Shown here in pieces: positions 25,329 to 33,725 of a DNA stretch of 64,000 nt. The stretch is taken from the NCBI GenBank assembly GCA_045592625.1, contig JAZNVC010000001.1, positions 62,001 to 126,000 on the forward strand. The letters run 5' to 3'. The stretch is from SIG607 sp045592625. GTDB taxonomy: Bacteria; Bacillota; Clostridia; Oscillospirales; Acutalibacteraceae. Within the stretch, counting starts at the first letter, position 1, and each line of letters begins with the position of its first letter. The position numbers were made by a program, and so were the translations under genes. The notes under the pieces are model-generated. The model worked only from the letters and a program-made list of their open reading frames with translations. It did no database searches and had not been told where the DNA came from.

Positions 25329-26258
25329 GTGTACTGGATAATTTTAGCGGCAATAAATCTTATAATATGTTTTTTTGTCACCTCATATATTTGTTTTTAT
25401 GCCGGTCTTCACAGAATTGATAATAATGAAGAATCCGATATTTATTTCCCCGACACCGACCAGTACATACCCTTTAAGGAAGAACTTATAAAAAGAATTA
25501 ATTTTAATAAAAGCAGACCCTTTAAAGAAATAAAAATAAAAAGTTGGGATAAAAAAATCCTTTACGGAAGATATTATGAGGCAGAAAACCAAAAAGCCCC
25601 ACTAATAATATTTTTTCACGGTTACAGAAGTTCGCCCTTTAGAGACAGTGCGGGAGTTTTCGATTTTTATAATAAAATGGGATACAGTTTATTGTTGGTT
25701 TCTCAGCGTGCTCACGATAAAAGTCAAGGAAAATTTATTACAATGGGCATAAAAGAGAAAAAAGACTGCCTTGACTGGATAAATTATGCCGAAGAAAACC
25801 TAAAAAAGAGCGAAAAAATAGTGCTTTGCGGAGTATCTATGGGCGGAGCTACTGTGCTGATGGCAGCAGGGGAAAAACTCCCAAATAGAGTAAAGGCGGT
25901 TATAAGCGACAGTGCATTTTCTTCGGTAGAGGAGATTATGAAAAGGGTTATAGCCCAAATGAAACTCAGTAAAAAAATAGTTTATTTTTTCATAAAAACA
26001 GGGGGGTTAATTTATGAAAAGGTAAACCTTAACGAAACAGACGTAAAAAAGCAACTGAAAAAAGCAAAAATACCCATTTTCTTTATTCATTCAAAGGCAG
26101 ATACCTTTGTGCCGTACAGTATGACAAAGGAGTGTTTTGACCTTTATGAAAATGACAAAGAACTCTTTTCGGTAAATGATGCAGGTCACGGGATGAGTTA
26201 TTTTTCAAATAAAAAAGAACTAATGACAGAACTTAAAAATTTTATTGACAGAGCATAA
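25329..26258 (+). CDS. Membrane-anchored alpha/beta hydrolase
   Basis: This 309-residue protein has one N-terminal hydrophobic helix (about 3-25) and an alpha/beta-hydrolase fold of the YqkD/serine aminopeptidase (Hydrolase_4) type. Visible features are the oxyanion strand IIFFHGYRSS, the nucleophile elbow CGVSMGGA (Ser in GxSxG), the acid near HSKADTFVP and the final histidine in DAGHGMSY. Substrate is unknown, probably an ester or peptide-like compound. The start is GTG, preceded by a GGGGG run; no upstream ATG fits. Confidence 0.85.
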   Translation: MYWIILAAINLIICFFVTSYICFYAGLHRIDNNEESDIYFPDTDQYIPFKEELIKRINFNKSRPFKEIKIKSWDKKILYGRYYEAENQKAPLIIFFHGYRSSPFRDSAGVFDFYNKMGYSLLLVSQRAHDKSQGKFITMGIKEKKDCLDWINYAEENLKKSEKIVLCGVSMGGATVLMAAGEKLPNRVKAVISDSAFSSVEEIMKRVIAQMKLSKKIVYFFIKTGGLIYEKVNLNETDVKKQLKKAKIPIFFIHSKADTFVPYSMTKECFDLYENDKELFSVNDAGHGMSYFSNKKELMTELKNFIDRA

Positions 26259-26264
26259 TTATGA

Positions 26265-26336
26265 CTACCGGCTTAGCCGGTAGTTTCTCTGCGGCAGTAA
26301 GACTCTTTAGAACCACACGCTTTGCGTGTGGTTTTT
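26265..26336 (+). terminator. Tandem terminator hairpins after the hydrolase
   Basis: Two hairpins follow the hydrolase: CTACCGGC-TTA-GCCGGTAG (26265-26283, TTT) and AACCACACGC-TTT-GCGTGTGGTT followed by TTTT (26311-26336). The second has the clearer rightward terminator tail. Confidence 0.75.
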
Positions 26337-26341
26337 GTTAT

Positions 26342-26379
26342 ACAAAAAAGAGACGCACTTCGCTTTTTTGAAGTGCGTC
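26342..26379 (-). terminator. Terminator of the TPR protein gene
   Basis: A perfect 10-bp stem GACGCACTTC/GAAGTGCGTC (26352-26361 with 26370-26379) is followed on the minus strand by TCTTTTTTG. It lies just past the stop of the leftward TPR gene. Confidence 0.8.
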
Positions 26380-26384
26380 GTATT

Positions 26385-27587
26385 TTATTTTGAAATATAA
26401 ACCGAATCTTCTCCGATAAGATTACCCTCAAGGTCGTAAAGTTTTATATAGGCATAGCCCGTTTCGGCATAGGCGGGGGTTTTAAACCACACCCACGTAC
26501 AGCCCTCACTGCCCGATTTCCAATTTTTTCCGAAATCTCCCTTTTGAACGCTTCCGCCGGGGAAAACGGTTTCATATTTTACGGTGGTTGTGGCGTCTAT
26601 TTCACCGCCCGAAAGCGTTACGTGAAAATAAACTGTATCAAAACGGGAAATAACCGCCATATCTTTAATATTATCGGTTTTACTGTTGTTTATAATACAT
26701 TTTGCACTCCAGGCGTAAAGGGTTTTGTAAACAGCCTTTGAATCTTCATAATTTTCCTCTTTTAGCTTTTTTAAATATTCAAAGGTGGTTAAATCTTCTG
26801 CATTTTGATGGCCTTTAACATAAGCGTACATTGACAGCAGTTTTAAAGTTTTGCTGTCCTCGTAATCGGAAAGTTGATCAAAAAGATTAACGGCTTCGGT
26901 ATATTTTCCCTCTTTGTGATAAACCTTAGCCAGATTATAATTTGAAAGGGTTAACTGCTGGTTACTATCCTTGTAATCGGTAAGAGCAGAAAAAATACTA
27001 ACTGCATTTTCCCATTTTTCGTTCTTTATCTCAATAAGACCTAATTGGTAGTTACATTCCTTAATATTTTTTCCTGCCTCTTTATAGTTGCCAAGGGAAG
27101 AAAAATTTTCTTTAGCCTTCTCCCATTGCTGATTGTTCATAAGAAGTATTGAATTTTTATAAATACATTCCTTTTTTAGACCTAAAGAATCGTGGTAATT
27201 GCCCAGCTCGTTAAACAAAAGATAGGCTTCTTCATATTTTTCTTCGCCGTAAAGGTGCAAAGCAACGTCGTATTTAGTTCTGAAAACCCTGTCTTCACTG
27301 TCTTTATAATCGCCTAAATCGGTAAAAATTTCTATAGCCTTTTGATAGTTTCCGTCTTTTATATAACCGAGGGCTTTATTGTACCTTAACTGAGGCAAAA
27401 GAATAAAGACAAATAAAACGGCAAAAGAGCAAACTAAAACACAGATTATGCTTAAAGCAATAACCCTCTTTCTTTTTTTCTTTTTTGCCTTTTTTACTGC
27501 CAGTTCCTTAACCTCTAAAAGCTCCTGTTGCGCACTTTCGTGTGCCTCCTGCCAGAACCTTTCGTTATCACTTATTTTAAACGACAC
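26385..27587 (-). CDS. Membrane-anchored tetratricopeptide-repeat protein
   Basis: This 400-residue protein has a charged cytoplasmic N-terminal segment with a lysine run, one transmembrane helix (about 43-66) and five to six TPR-like repeats (about 75-245). The repeats share the pattern G-NYQKAIEIFTDLGDYKDS, reappearing as KYEEAYLLFNELGNYHDS and KYTEAVNLFDQLSDYEDS. The C-terminal 110 residues form a beta-rich domain (TVKYETVFPGG, GCTWVWFKTPAYAETG). The topology suggests an extracytoplasmic scaffold, with no enzymatic motif. The start is GTG at 27587, with AGAGGA six bases upstream; a nearby ATG is in another frame. Function unknown. Confidence 0.8.
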   Translation of the reverse strand: MSFKISDNERFWQEAHESAQQELLEVKELAVKKAKKKKRKRVIALSIICVLVCSFAVLFVFILLPQLRYNKALGYIKDGNYQKAIEIFTDLGDYKDSEDRVFRTKYDVALHLYGEEKYEEAYLLFNELGNYHDSLGLKKECIYKNSILLMNNQQWEKAKENFSSLGNYKEAGKNIKECNYQLGLIEIKNEKWENAVSIFSALTDYKDSNQQLTLSNYNLAKVYHKEGKYTEAVNLFDQLSDYEDSKTLKLLSMYAYVKGHQNAEDLTTFEYLKKLKEENYEDSKAVYKTLYAWSAKCIINNSKTDNIKDMAVISRFDTVYFHVTLSGGEIDATTTVKYETVFPGGSVQKGDFGKNWKSGSEGCTWVWFKTPAYAETGYAYIKLYDLEGNLIGEDSVYISK

Positions 27588-27696
27588 ATTTATTCCTCTT
27601 TTTTGTTTTTATATACTGATTTTATCACCTTTTCCGCCATATTTCAACAAAAAAGTCTTCTGGTGAAGACTTCTTTAATATTTTCGTTATACAAAA

Positions 27697-27732
27697 AAAC
27701 AGACGTTATGCCAAGCGGCATAACGTCTGTTT
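27697..27732 (-). terminator. Terminator of pckA
   Basis: A perfect 16-bp stem (27697-27712 with 27717-27732) and AAGC loop are followed on the minus strand by seven T. It lies 16 bp past the pckA stop. A weaker AAGTCTTC hairpin lies further left at about 27650-27673. Confidence 0.9.
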
Positions 27733-27748
27733 AGTGTTAATCTTTTAA

Positions 27749-29353
27749 TTAAAGTTCTGGACCTGCAATAACGAGTGCTTTACCTGCATCGTTGCCGGTG
27801 TACTTATCAAAGTTCTTAATGAAACGAGAAGCAAGGTCTTTAGCCTTAGCATCCCATTGTGCTGCATCAGCATAGGTGTCTCTGGGGTCAAGAATTCCGC
27901 TGTCAACACCGGGAAGTGCAGTAGGAACAGTAAGATTGAAGTAAGGAATAGTCTTGGTTTCTGCCTTAAGGATAGAACCGTCAAGAATAGCATCAATGAT
28001 ACCGCGGGTGTCCTTAATGGAGATACGTTTGCCTGTACCGTTCCAACCTGTGTTTACAAGATAAGCCTTAGCACCGCTCTTTTCCATCTTCTTAACAAGC
28101 TCTTGAGCGTACTTGGTGGGGTGAAGCTCTAAGAAAGCCTGACCGAAACAAGCAGAGAAGGTAGGAGTAGGCTCGGTAATTCCGCGCTCGGTACCTGCAA
28201 GTTTAGAGGTAAAGCCAGAGAGGAAGTAGTACTGTGCCTGTTCGGGAGTAAGAACCGAAACGGGAGGAAGTACTCCGAAAGCGTCGGCAGAAAGGAAAAT
28301 TACGTTCTTAGCATCGGGTGCTGCAGAAACGGGACGAACGATTTTTTCAATGTGGTCAATAGGGTAAGAAACACGGGTGTTTTCGGTAACAGAATCGTCA
28401 GCGAAATCACAAACACCGTTTTCATCAACAGTTACGTTCTCAAGAAGAGCGTTTCTGCGGATAGCAGCGTAAATGTCGGGTTCGCTTTCTTTGACAAGGT
28501 TAATAACCTTAGCATAGCAACCGCCTTCAAAGTTAAATACACCCTTATCATCCCAGCCGTGCTCATCGTCACCGATAAGAAGACGCTTAGGATCGGTAGA
28601 AAGGGTGGTTTTACCTGTACCCGAAAGACCGAAGAAGAGGGCGGTGTTTTCGCCGTTCATATCTGTGTTAGCGGAGCAGTGCATAGAAGCCATACCGCTG
28701 AGAGGCAGGTAGTAGTTCATCATAGAGAACATACCCTTCTTCATTTCACCGCCGTACCAGGTGTTAAGAATAACCTGTTCTCTGGAAGTAATATTAAATA
28801 CCGAAGCGGTCTCGCTGTTAAGACCCAGTTCTTTAAAGTTTTCAACCTTTGCTTTAGAAGCGTTGTAGCAAACGAAATCGGGTTCAAATTTTTCAAGCTC
28901 CTCAGCAGTAGGATTAATAAACATATTCTTTACAAAGTGAGCCTGCCAAGCAACCTCCATAATAAAACGAATAGACATTCTGGAGTCTTCGTTTGCACCG
29001 CAGAACACGTCAACAACGTAAAGTTTTTTGTCAGAAAGCTGTTTTACGGCAATATCCTTTAAGGTAGCCCAGGTTTCTTCGCTACAGGGGTGGTTGTCGT
29101 TTTTAAACTCATCAGAAGTCCACCAAACAGTGTCTTTAGAGTTTTTGTCCATAACAATAAATTTGTCTTTAGGGGAACGACCTGTGTATATACCGGTCAT
29201 AACGTTAACGGCACCAAGCTCGGTTACCTGACCTTTTTCAAAGCCTTCAAGAGAAGGATCGGTCTCAGCGGCAAAAAGTTCTTCATAAGAAGGGTTGTGT
29301 ACTATTTCTTTTACACCGTTAATGCCGTACTTACTTAAATCTAAGTTTTTCAT
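27749..29353 (-). CDS. pckA: Phosphoenolpyruvate carboxykinase (ATP)
   Basis: PckA interconverts oxaloacetate and phosphoenolpyruvate using ATP/ADP; in fermentative Clostridia it often runs in the CO2-fixing direction. The 534-residue product has the P-loop FGLSGTGKTT (242-250), the metal-binding kinase segment LLIGDDEHGWDD, the PEPCK signature region with EGGCYAK, and YTGRSPKDK near the N terminus. Length is normal for the ATP-type enzyme. It is monocistronic with its own promoter, a leader containing overlapping palindromes, and a strong terminator. Confidence 0.97.
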   Translation of the reverse strand: MKNLDLSKYGINGVKEIVHNPSYEELFAAETDPSLEGFEKGQVTELGAVNVMTGIYTGRSPKDKFIVMDKNSKDTVWWTSDEFKNDNHPCSEETWATLKDIAVKQLSDKKLYVVDVFCGANEDSRMSIRFIMEVAWQAHFVKNMFINPTAEELEKFEPDFVCYNASKAKVENFKELGLNSETASVFNITSREQVILNTWYGGEMKKGMFSMMNYYLPLSGMASMHCSANTDMNGENTALFFGLSGTGKTTLSTDPKRLLIGDDEHGWDDKGVFNFEGGCYAKVINLVKESEPDIYAAIRRNALLENVTVDENGVCDFADDSVTENTRVSYPIDHIEKIVRPVSAAPDAKNVIFLSADAFGVLPPVSVLTPEQAQYYFLSGFTSKLAGTERGITEPTPTFSACFGQAFLELHPTKYAQELVKKMEKSGAKAYLVNTGWNGTGKRISIKDTRGIIDAILDGSILKAETKTIPYFNLTVPTALPGVDSGILDPRDTYADAAQWDAKAKDLASRFIKNFDKYTGNDAGKALVIAGPEL

Positions 29354-29390
29354 GAAAGTTACCTCTTTTCATAATATATTATTGTCATAA

Positions 29391-29420
29391 TTTGCCCTTT
29401 TAAAATGTTGGGCAAAAGGG
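29391..29420. promoter_or_regulatory. Overlapping palindromes in the pckA leader
   Basis: TTTGCCC and GGGCAAA (29391-29397, 29410-29416) and, in competition, CCCTTTT and AAAAGGG (29395-29401, 29414-29420) can form two mutually exclusive stems. They lie between the pckA promoter and its ATG. Whether this is an operator or RNA switch is unknown. Confidence 0.35.
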
Positions 29421-29461
29421 AATTTTTATCAGCAAAGCCATATTATCCCTTATTATGAAGC

Positions 29462-29490
29462 ATTGTATCATACATCTTTAAAAAAAGCAA
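29462..29490 (-). promoter_or_regulatory. Probable promoter of pckA
   Basis: On the minus strand TTGCTT (29485-29490), a 17-bp spacer and TACAAT (29462-29467) lie about 110 bp before the ATG, leaving a long leader. Confidence 0.55.
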
Positions 29491-29524
29491 TCAAATTAAG
29501 GCAATTTTTTGAAAAATCTTTAAT

Positions 29525-29553
29525 TCATAATGTTATGCTGCTTTTCATATAGA
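29525..29553 (+). promoter_or_regulatory. Sigma-E-like promoter of spoIIID
   Basis: TCATAAT (29525-29531), a 14-bp spacer and CATATAGA (29546-29553) match the sporulation sigma-E pattern (ATA-type -35, CATA-type -10) 28 bp upstream of the spoIIID ATG. spoIIID is a known sigma-E-dependent gene in Bacillus and clostridia. Confidence 0.6.
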
Positions 29554-29581
29554 TAAGTAAGTGCTTTAGGGAGTTGATTAA

Positions 29582-29839
29582 ATGAAAAATTATTCCTATG
29601 AAAGAGCGGCAGAGCTGGGAAGATATATTGTAGAAACAGGGGCAACAGTAAGACAGACCGCCGCTGTTTTTAACGTAAGCAAATCCACCGTACATAAAGA
29701 CGTAACAGATCGCCTGAGAGCCTATAAGCCGGACCTTTATAAACAGGTTGCCAAGGTTCTTAAGAAAAACAAAGAGGAGCGGCATATCCGCGGCGGTATC
29801 GCCACAAGAGAAAAATATCTATTAAGCAAAAAATCGTAA
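29582..29839 (+). CDS. spoIIID: Sporulation transcription factor SpoIIID
   Basis: SpoIIID is a mother-cell DNA-binding regulator that both activates and represses the sigma-E regulon. The 85-residue protein is normal in length. It has the helix-turn-helix GATVRQTAAVFNVSKSTVHK (about 20-40), then a DVTDRL-type stretch, and a basic C-terminal region with RHIRGGIATREKY. AGGGAG lies upstream of the ATG. A sigma-E-like promoter precedes it and a hairpin terminator overlaps its stop. It is strong evidence that the organism forms endospores. Confidence 0.95.
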   Translation: MKNYSYERAAELGRYIVETGATVRQTAAVFNVSKSTVHKDVTDRLRAYKPDLYKQVAKVLKKNKEERHIRGGIATREKYLLSKKS

Positions 29840-29864
29840 CACAACAGAGTGTTACGATTTTTTA
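29831..29864 (+). terminator. Terminator of spoIIID
   Basis: AAATCGTAACAC pairs with GTGTTACGATTT around AACAGA and is followed by TTTTA. The left arm includes the stop codon. Confidence 0.85.
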
Positions 29865-29873
29865 TTACAAAAA

Positions 29874-29897
29874 AAGACAAGCCACAAGGCTTGTCTT
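29874..29897 (-). terminator. Terminator of tRNA-Arg
   Basis: A 10-bp stem AAGACAAGCC/GGCTTGTCTT touches the tRNA 3' end and leads on the minus strand into a T-run of about seven. Confidence 0.8.
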
Positions 29898-29973
29898 GGC
29901 GCGCTGTAAGAGATTCGAACTCCTGGCCTTTTGGTCCGTAGCCAAACGCTCTATCCAGCTGAGCTAACAGCGC
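29897..29973 (-). tRNA. tRNA-Arg(ACG)
   Basis: A 77-nt cloverleaf includes an encoded CCA. The acceptor stem is GCGCTGT/ACAGCGC, the D-loop carries AGCTCAGCTGGATAGAGC and the T-arm has GTTCGAATC. The anticodon loop CTACGGA gives ACG, whose wobble A is the substrate of TadA encoded at 14221-14664. Confidence 0.97.
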
Positions 29974-29994
29974 AATTATTTATGTCGCCAAAGT

Positions 29995-30023
29995 ATAATA
30001 CCACACCGAAAAGAAAAAATCAA
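29995..30023 (-). promoter_or_regulatory. Promoter of tRNA-Arg
   Basis: On the minus strand TTGATT (30018-30023), a 17-bp spacer and TATTAT (29995-30000) lie just upstream of the tRNA. Confidence 0.6.
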
Positions 30024-30093
30024 GAGTTTTTTTATAAAACATTTGAGTTAATTACAATATAACAATTATTTTTATCTGCCTTTTGTCTGAAAG

Positions 30094-30122
30094 TTGAAAA
30101 ATCTTTTTTCTTGTGGTATAGT
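30094..30122 (+). promoter_or_regulatory. Sigma-A promoter of the transglutaminase-like lipoprotein
   Basis: TTGAAA (30094-30099), a 17-bp spacer and TATAGT (30117-30122) precede the gene. The position rules out the longer ORF start at 30111. Confidence 0.65.
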
Positions 30123-30152
30123 TATCGTATAAAGTTGGAAAGTTGGCACTGT

Positions 30153-31403
30153 ATGAGAAAGATAAAAATAATTGCTGTTTGTTTGGTTTTTTGTTTTTTA
30201 CTGTCAGGTTGTTCCCCGTCAACCGATTTTTTTGATATATTAAAGAGCGGTAAGATTATTGAAAACATAGAAAATTCCGCTTATTTTGGATTTTCCAACG
30301 GTGAAATTTTAAAGGATAATAGAGAGGAGTATATAGCTGCTGATTTTTTTGACGATTATACCTCACAGTATAAACATCTTAGAAGCGATATTTACTATAA
30401 TTCTCTTATTTATGAAGAAAAGCAGGTTTATTTAGCCCTCGAATATGCTCTTGAAAACAGTTTTTCCAATATTTTGGTTGACTCTATGCTGGTGGAAAGC
30501 GTAGATGAGATTATAAAAATCGCAGAGTATCTTTCTCTTGATTCTCCTTTGCTTGAGCAAAACATACGCTTTGAGGGCGGTACCTTTACTTCATCTATTC
30601 CTGTAGAGATTACCCATTTTTATAAAGGTTATGCAGATTTTGACGGTTATTACATAACAATATATAACTTTTCTGCCGATATGTTTAATAAAAAGCTGCT
30701 GGCTGTAGAGGAAGCAAAAGACATAATAAACGGTCTGCCGAAAAATCTTTCAGACTTTGAAAAAGCAGAGCATCTTTATAACTTTTTAGCAAAGAACGTA
30801 GAATATGAAAAATATGAAGATGATGACGGAAAAACCGACGTTTTCCCATATCTTTACGATGCTTTAATTACAGGAAAAACCCAATGCGACGGCTATGCAA
30901 ATGCCCTTTCTTTATTATTAAAATTAGCAGGAATTGAGACAGCAGAAAAAATGTATAGCAGCAAAGAGGAAGTAGGCCACACCTGGACCGCTTTTAAAAT
31001 TGACGGCAATTGGTATAACGCCGATGCTTCGTCAAGCGATTTTATTCCCAAAAAGGAATGCAGTATGGGCAGCGGACTTTATTTTGCCTTTAGTGATTTG
31101 CTTCGTGCATATAATGAAGACTATGATGACGTAATCCCATATTGTGAAGAAAGCCGTTATATGAACCCCGACGGAATTCTTCAGGATTTAAGTGATGATT
31201 CCTTTAGACAAACCGTTACAAATTGCTATGATTCAAGGCAACCGGACTGGGCACTTATCCTTATAAAAGAGTGCTCCGACTCGGCACTTGACCGCCAAAT
31301 ACAAAGCAGTGCCAATTCCACCCTTACCACAGTTTATTGGTTTAAAAACCAACTTGCAAGTGGCTACACCGCCGTTCTGGTTTACGGTAAGGGACTGTTT
31401 TAA
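30153..31403 (+). CDS. Lipoprotein with transglutaminase-like domain
   Basis: This 416-residue lipoprotein has a signal peptide with lipobox LSGC (Cys near residue 20). A transglutaminase-like cysteine-protease core lies at about 200-310. The catalytic triad is visible: Cys in GKTQCDGYANAL, His in EVGHTWTAFKI and Asp in WYNADASSSD. Such domains in bacterial lipoproteins are usually peptidase-like or bind peptidoglycan-related substrates; the target is unknown. The ATG at 30153 is chosen from the promoter position and signal peptide, although the ribosome binding site is weak. It is monocistronic, with a shared terminator. Confidence 0.85.
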   Translation: MRKIKIIAVCLVFCFLLSGCSPSTDFFDILKSGKIIENIENSAYFGFSNGEILKDNREEYIAADFFDDYTSQYKHLRSDIYYNSLIYEEKQVYLALEYALENSFSNILVDSMLVESVDEIIKIAEYLSLDSPLLEQNIRFEGGTFTSSIPVEITHFYKGYADFDGYYITIYNFSADMFNKKLLAVEEAKDIINGLPKNLSDFEKAEHLYNFLAKNVEYEKYEDDDGKTDVFPYLYDALITGKTQCDGYANALSLLLKLAGIETAEKMYSSKEEVGHTWTAFKIDGNWYNADASSSDFIPKKECSMGSGLYFAFSDLLRAYNEDYDDVIPYCEESRYMNPDGILQDLSDDSFRQTVTNCYDSRQPDWALILIKECSDSALDRQIQSSANSTLTTVYWFKNQLASGYTAVLVYGKGLF

Positions 31404-31410
31404 AAAGAAA

Positions 31411-31440
31411 AACCCCGAAGAAGAAACTTCTTCGGGGGTT
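31411..31440. terminator. Bidirectional terminator
   Basis: AACCCCGAAGAAG pairs with CTTCTTCGGGG around AAA. The minus strand continues GGTTTTTCTTTTTA and the plus strand TTAATTTTG. It separates convergent genes. Confidence 0.85.
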
Positions 31441-31452
31441 AATTTTGCTTAA

Positions 31453-32565
31453 TTATTCACCCATTACAACTATCTTTAAGCCCTTCATACTAATGTTCAT
31501 TTCCATTGCTTCGTTAATGTCGGCAAGTGCATATTTGTGGCTTAAAAGTTCTTCAACGGGAAGACCGTCCTTTTGTGCTTCCTTAAGTACGTCGCAAGCC
31601 TGTAGCCAGTCTTTTGCCTGATAGGTCCAAGAGCCGATAACCTTAATTTCTTTGTTGCATATATCAAGGTGAGGATTATATGTGGTGTCTCCGTTATCAA
31701 CAAAGAAACCGAGTTCGCACATACTGCCGCCGCGGCGAACGTATTTCCAAACGGTACTTGCTGCCTTGGGAGAACCTGTGCACTGGAATGCCATTTCAGC
31801 ACCTGTGCCGGTAATGTCCATAACCTTCTTAATTGCATCTTCTTCCATAAAGTTTACGGTGTAAGCGGCACCCAGCTTCTTAGCCATTTCAAGTCTCTGG
31901 TTGTCACCGTCTACTGCAATAATGTTTCTAACGCCCATGGTACGAACCATAGTGAGAAGTAAAAGACCGATAGGTCCGCAACCCTGAACAAGAACATAAG
32001 AGCCCTGTTTGAAGTTGAAAATCTGTTTTGCCTGTTCAACAGCGTGAACGATAACTGCTGTGGGTTCGATAAGGGTGCGTAGGTCAACGTCCATATCGCT
32101 TACGTTGAAGATGACGCCGCCTGCATTAACCTTGATATACTCGCCAAACCAACCGTTGAAATTTTTATATGCTTCTTCGCCGGGCATAAGTCCGAAAATT
32201 TCACCGCCGGGGCAAAGATGAATATGCTCGGGGTCGTTCTTACAGGTATCGCAAACGCCGCAGGGCTTAAGACCTGTAACAATTTTGTCGCCTACCTTAA
32301 GAGGTTTGCCATAATAGTCGGTGGTGACATTTTTGCCAAGTTTTACAACGGTACCGGTTCCCTCGTGGCCCAGCTCAACAGGGATGTAACCAAAGGGGTC
32401 GCCTTTATATTCGTGTACGTCGGTACCGCAGATACCGGTCTGCTCAACCTTTACCAGTACTTCGTCATCGTTTATCTCAGGTACGGGAAGAGTGAAAATA
32501 TCAATCTTCTTTTCTCCTGTCAAAACGGCAACTCTTGCTTTTTCGGGAATGTTAAATTCTGCCAT
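31453..32565 (-). CDS. Zinc-dependent medium-chain alcohol/polyol dehydrogenase
   Basis: This 370-residue protein belongs to the zinc-containing medium-chain dehydrogenase family. Catalytic-zinc ligands lie in GICGTDVHEY and GHEGTG; structural-zinc cysteines lie in CGVCDTCKNDPEHIHLC, with an unusual charged insertion between the third and fourth Cys. The NAD(P)-binding motif is QGCGPIGLL, and an aspartate (VDGD) after the next strand suggests NAD preference. Relatives are threonine, sorbitol, butanediol and ribitol-phosphate dehydrogenases; the substrate cannot be chosen from sequence. A GGAG precedes the ATG. It is monocistronic. Confidence 0.88.
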   Translation of the reverse strand: MAEFNIPEKARVAVLTGEKKIDIFTLPVPEINDDEVLVKVEQTGICGTDVHEYKGDPFGYIPVELGHEGTGTVVKLGKNVTTDYYGKPLKVGDKIVTGLKPCGVCDTCKNDPEHIHLCPGGEIFGLMPGEEAYKNFNGWFGEYIKVNAGGVIFNVSDMDVDLRTLIEPTAVIVHAVEQAKQIFNFKQGSYVLVQGCGPIGLLLLTMVRTMGVRNIIAVDGDNQRLEMAKKLGAAYTVNFMEEDAIKKVMDITGTGAEMAFQCTGSPKAASTVWKYVRRGGSMCELGFFVDNGDTTYNPHLDICNKEIKVIGSWTYQAKDWLQACDVLKEAQKDGLPVEELLSHKYALADINEAMEMNISMKGLKIVVMGE

Positions 32566-32664
32566 AGTGCTAACTCCTTTGCATAATAAATTTTGTGTTA
32601 TTATTTTAACATATTTTTATAAAATTTGCAATGCCTAAGTTTTGATTTAAAAACTTTTTTTAAA

Positions 32665-33141
32665 TCAAAAAAATTTCATTATATTGGGCATTATCCCGTT
32701 ATCAACAATATCTATAATTGCATAGGAAGCAGAGCAGTCGCGTGGAAAGGAAAGGGAACCGGGATTAACAATATAAAGACCGTCGTCATATGCTGAAAGA
32801 GAGCAGTGTGTGTGTCCGAAAAGGGCAAGGACACAGTTAAACTCTCTTGCGGTTTCCTTTAGGTTTTCAAGGGTGTATTTTACGCCGTATTTGTGTCCGT
32901 GAGTAAAAAATATACGCTTGTGATTAATAGTTACCGTGTCGGTGGATTTATACAGGGAGCCTATATCGCAATTTCCCTTTACTATATGAAAGGTTTTATC
33001 ACTAAACTGCTCTTTGAGGGCATCAATATCGCCTGTGTTGTCTCCGAGAAAAAATACGTCCTTTATATCGCTGTGACGGGAAAGCACCGAAAAAATACTT
33101 TTAACATTCCCGTGGGTATCAGATAAAACAAGAATTTTCAT
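32665..33141 (-). CDS. YfcE/MJ0936-type metallophosphodiesterase
   Basis: This 158-residue calcineurin-like phosphoesterase has all the metal-binding motifs: SDTHGN at the start, FLGDNTGD, KGNCD, FTHGHKYG and FGHTH. This size and order match the YfcE/YsnB phosphodiesterase family (COG0622). Physiological substrates are not established. ATG at 33141 is preceded by GGAGGATAAC. An AT-rich hairpin (about 32643-32670) overlaps the stop and may be the terminator. The gene is divergent from the small-protein operon that follows. Confidence 0.92.
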   Translation of the reverse strand: MKILVLSDTHGNVKSIFSVLSRHSDIKDVFFLGDNTGDIDALKEQFSDKTFHIVKGNCDIGSLYKSTDTVTINHKRIFFTHGHKYGVKYTLENLKETAREFNCVLALFGHTHCSLSAYDDGLYIVNPGSLSFPRDCSASYAIIDIVDNGIMPNIMKFF

Positions 33142-33199
33142 TGTTATCCTCCGTCATATATTTTTTGGTTTTTTCATATTTTTTAGGGGGTGAATATTT

Positions 33200-33397
33200 A
33201 TGGGTTATGATATAGAAAAAATGATAGAAAGTGCAAAAAAAGGCGATACAGAAAAACTGCTGGGCAGTTTGAATCAAAACGATGCAAAAAGATTTAAGGA
33301 GCTTATTGCCGATAAGGAGGCTACAGAGAAGCTACTTAAGAGTGAACAGGCTAAAAAAATTATGGAGTTGTTGAAAAGAGGCGGTATGGGTGGATGA
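33200..33397 (+). CDS. Small helical protein, first of a three-gene operon
   Basis: This 65-residue protein is not recognised as a named family. It is highly charged and predicted helical, rich in Lys/Glu (EKMIESAKKGDTEKLLGSL, then KSEQAKKIMELLKRGG), and ends in GGMGG. It has no signal or membrane segment. GGGGGTGA lies six bases before the ATG. Its end overlaps the next gene by eight bases (GTG start inside the stop region), implying translational coupling. The three small genes at 33200-33995 form one unit of unknown function. Confidence 0.75.
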   Translation: MGYDIEKMIESAKKGDTEKLLGSLNQNDAKRFKELIADKEATEKLLKSEQAKKIMELLKRGGMGG

Positions 33398-33710
33398 TTT
33401 AAGTGCAAAACTGGGCGAACTTTTAAACGACCCCGACACCGTATCAAAAATAGGCGAAATGGCAAAAAATTTATTCCCCGAACAAGAGGCGAAAAACGAG
33501 GAATCTTCTCCCGATATGCTGAAAATTATGTCGCTGATAAATAGATTTAAAAATACGGGCGAAACCGAAAATCAACGGCTTTTAATGGCTCTTAAACCCC
33601 ATTTAAGTGCCGAAAGACAAAAAAAGGTGGAAGTGGCTGTAAAAATTTTAAAACTTCTTGAACTAATGCCCGTTTTAAGTGAAAGCGGTTTGCTTGAAAA
33701 TTTCTTATAG
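33390..33710 (+). CDS. Small helical protein, second of a three-gene operon
   Basis: This 106-residue protein is of unknown family. It starts with a GTG that overlaps the previous stop. An N-terminal part (LGELLNDPDTVSKIGEMAKNLF) is followed by an acidic linker and a C-terminal amphipathic helical segment, KVEVAVKILKLLELMPVL, with strong leucine periodicity. No membrane span or enzymatic motif is seen. The alternating hydrophobic pattern suggests protein-protein contact. GAGG lies upstream in the first gene. Operon context points to a complex with the two flanking small proteins. Confidence 0.75.
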   Translation: MDDLSAKLGELLNDPDTVSKIGEMAKNLFPEQEAKNEESSPDMLKIMSLINRFKNTGETENQRLLMALKPHLSAERQKKVEVAVKILKLLELMPVLSESGLLENFL

Positions 33711-33725
33711 GAACGGAGAAGTGTT

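Noticed and set aside
28352..29062. 236-codon rightward reading frame opposite pckA
   Set aside because: Antisense shadow of pckA caused by its codon pattern; no start signal.
30111..30152. Upstream TTG start of the transglutaminase-like lipoprotein
   Set aside because: It lies upstream of or within the -10 element, so it cannot be in the transcript.
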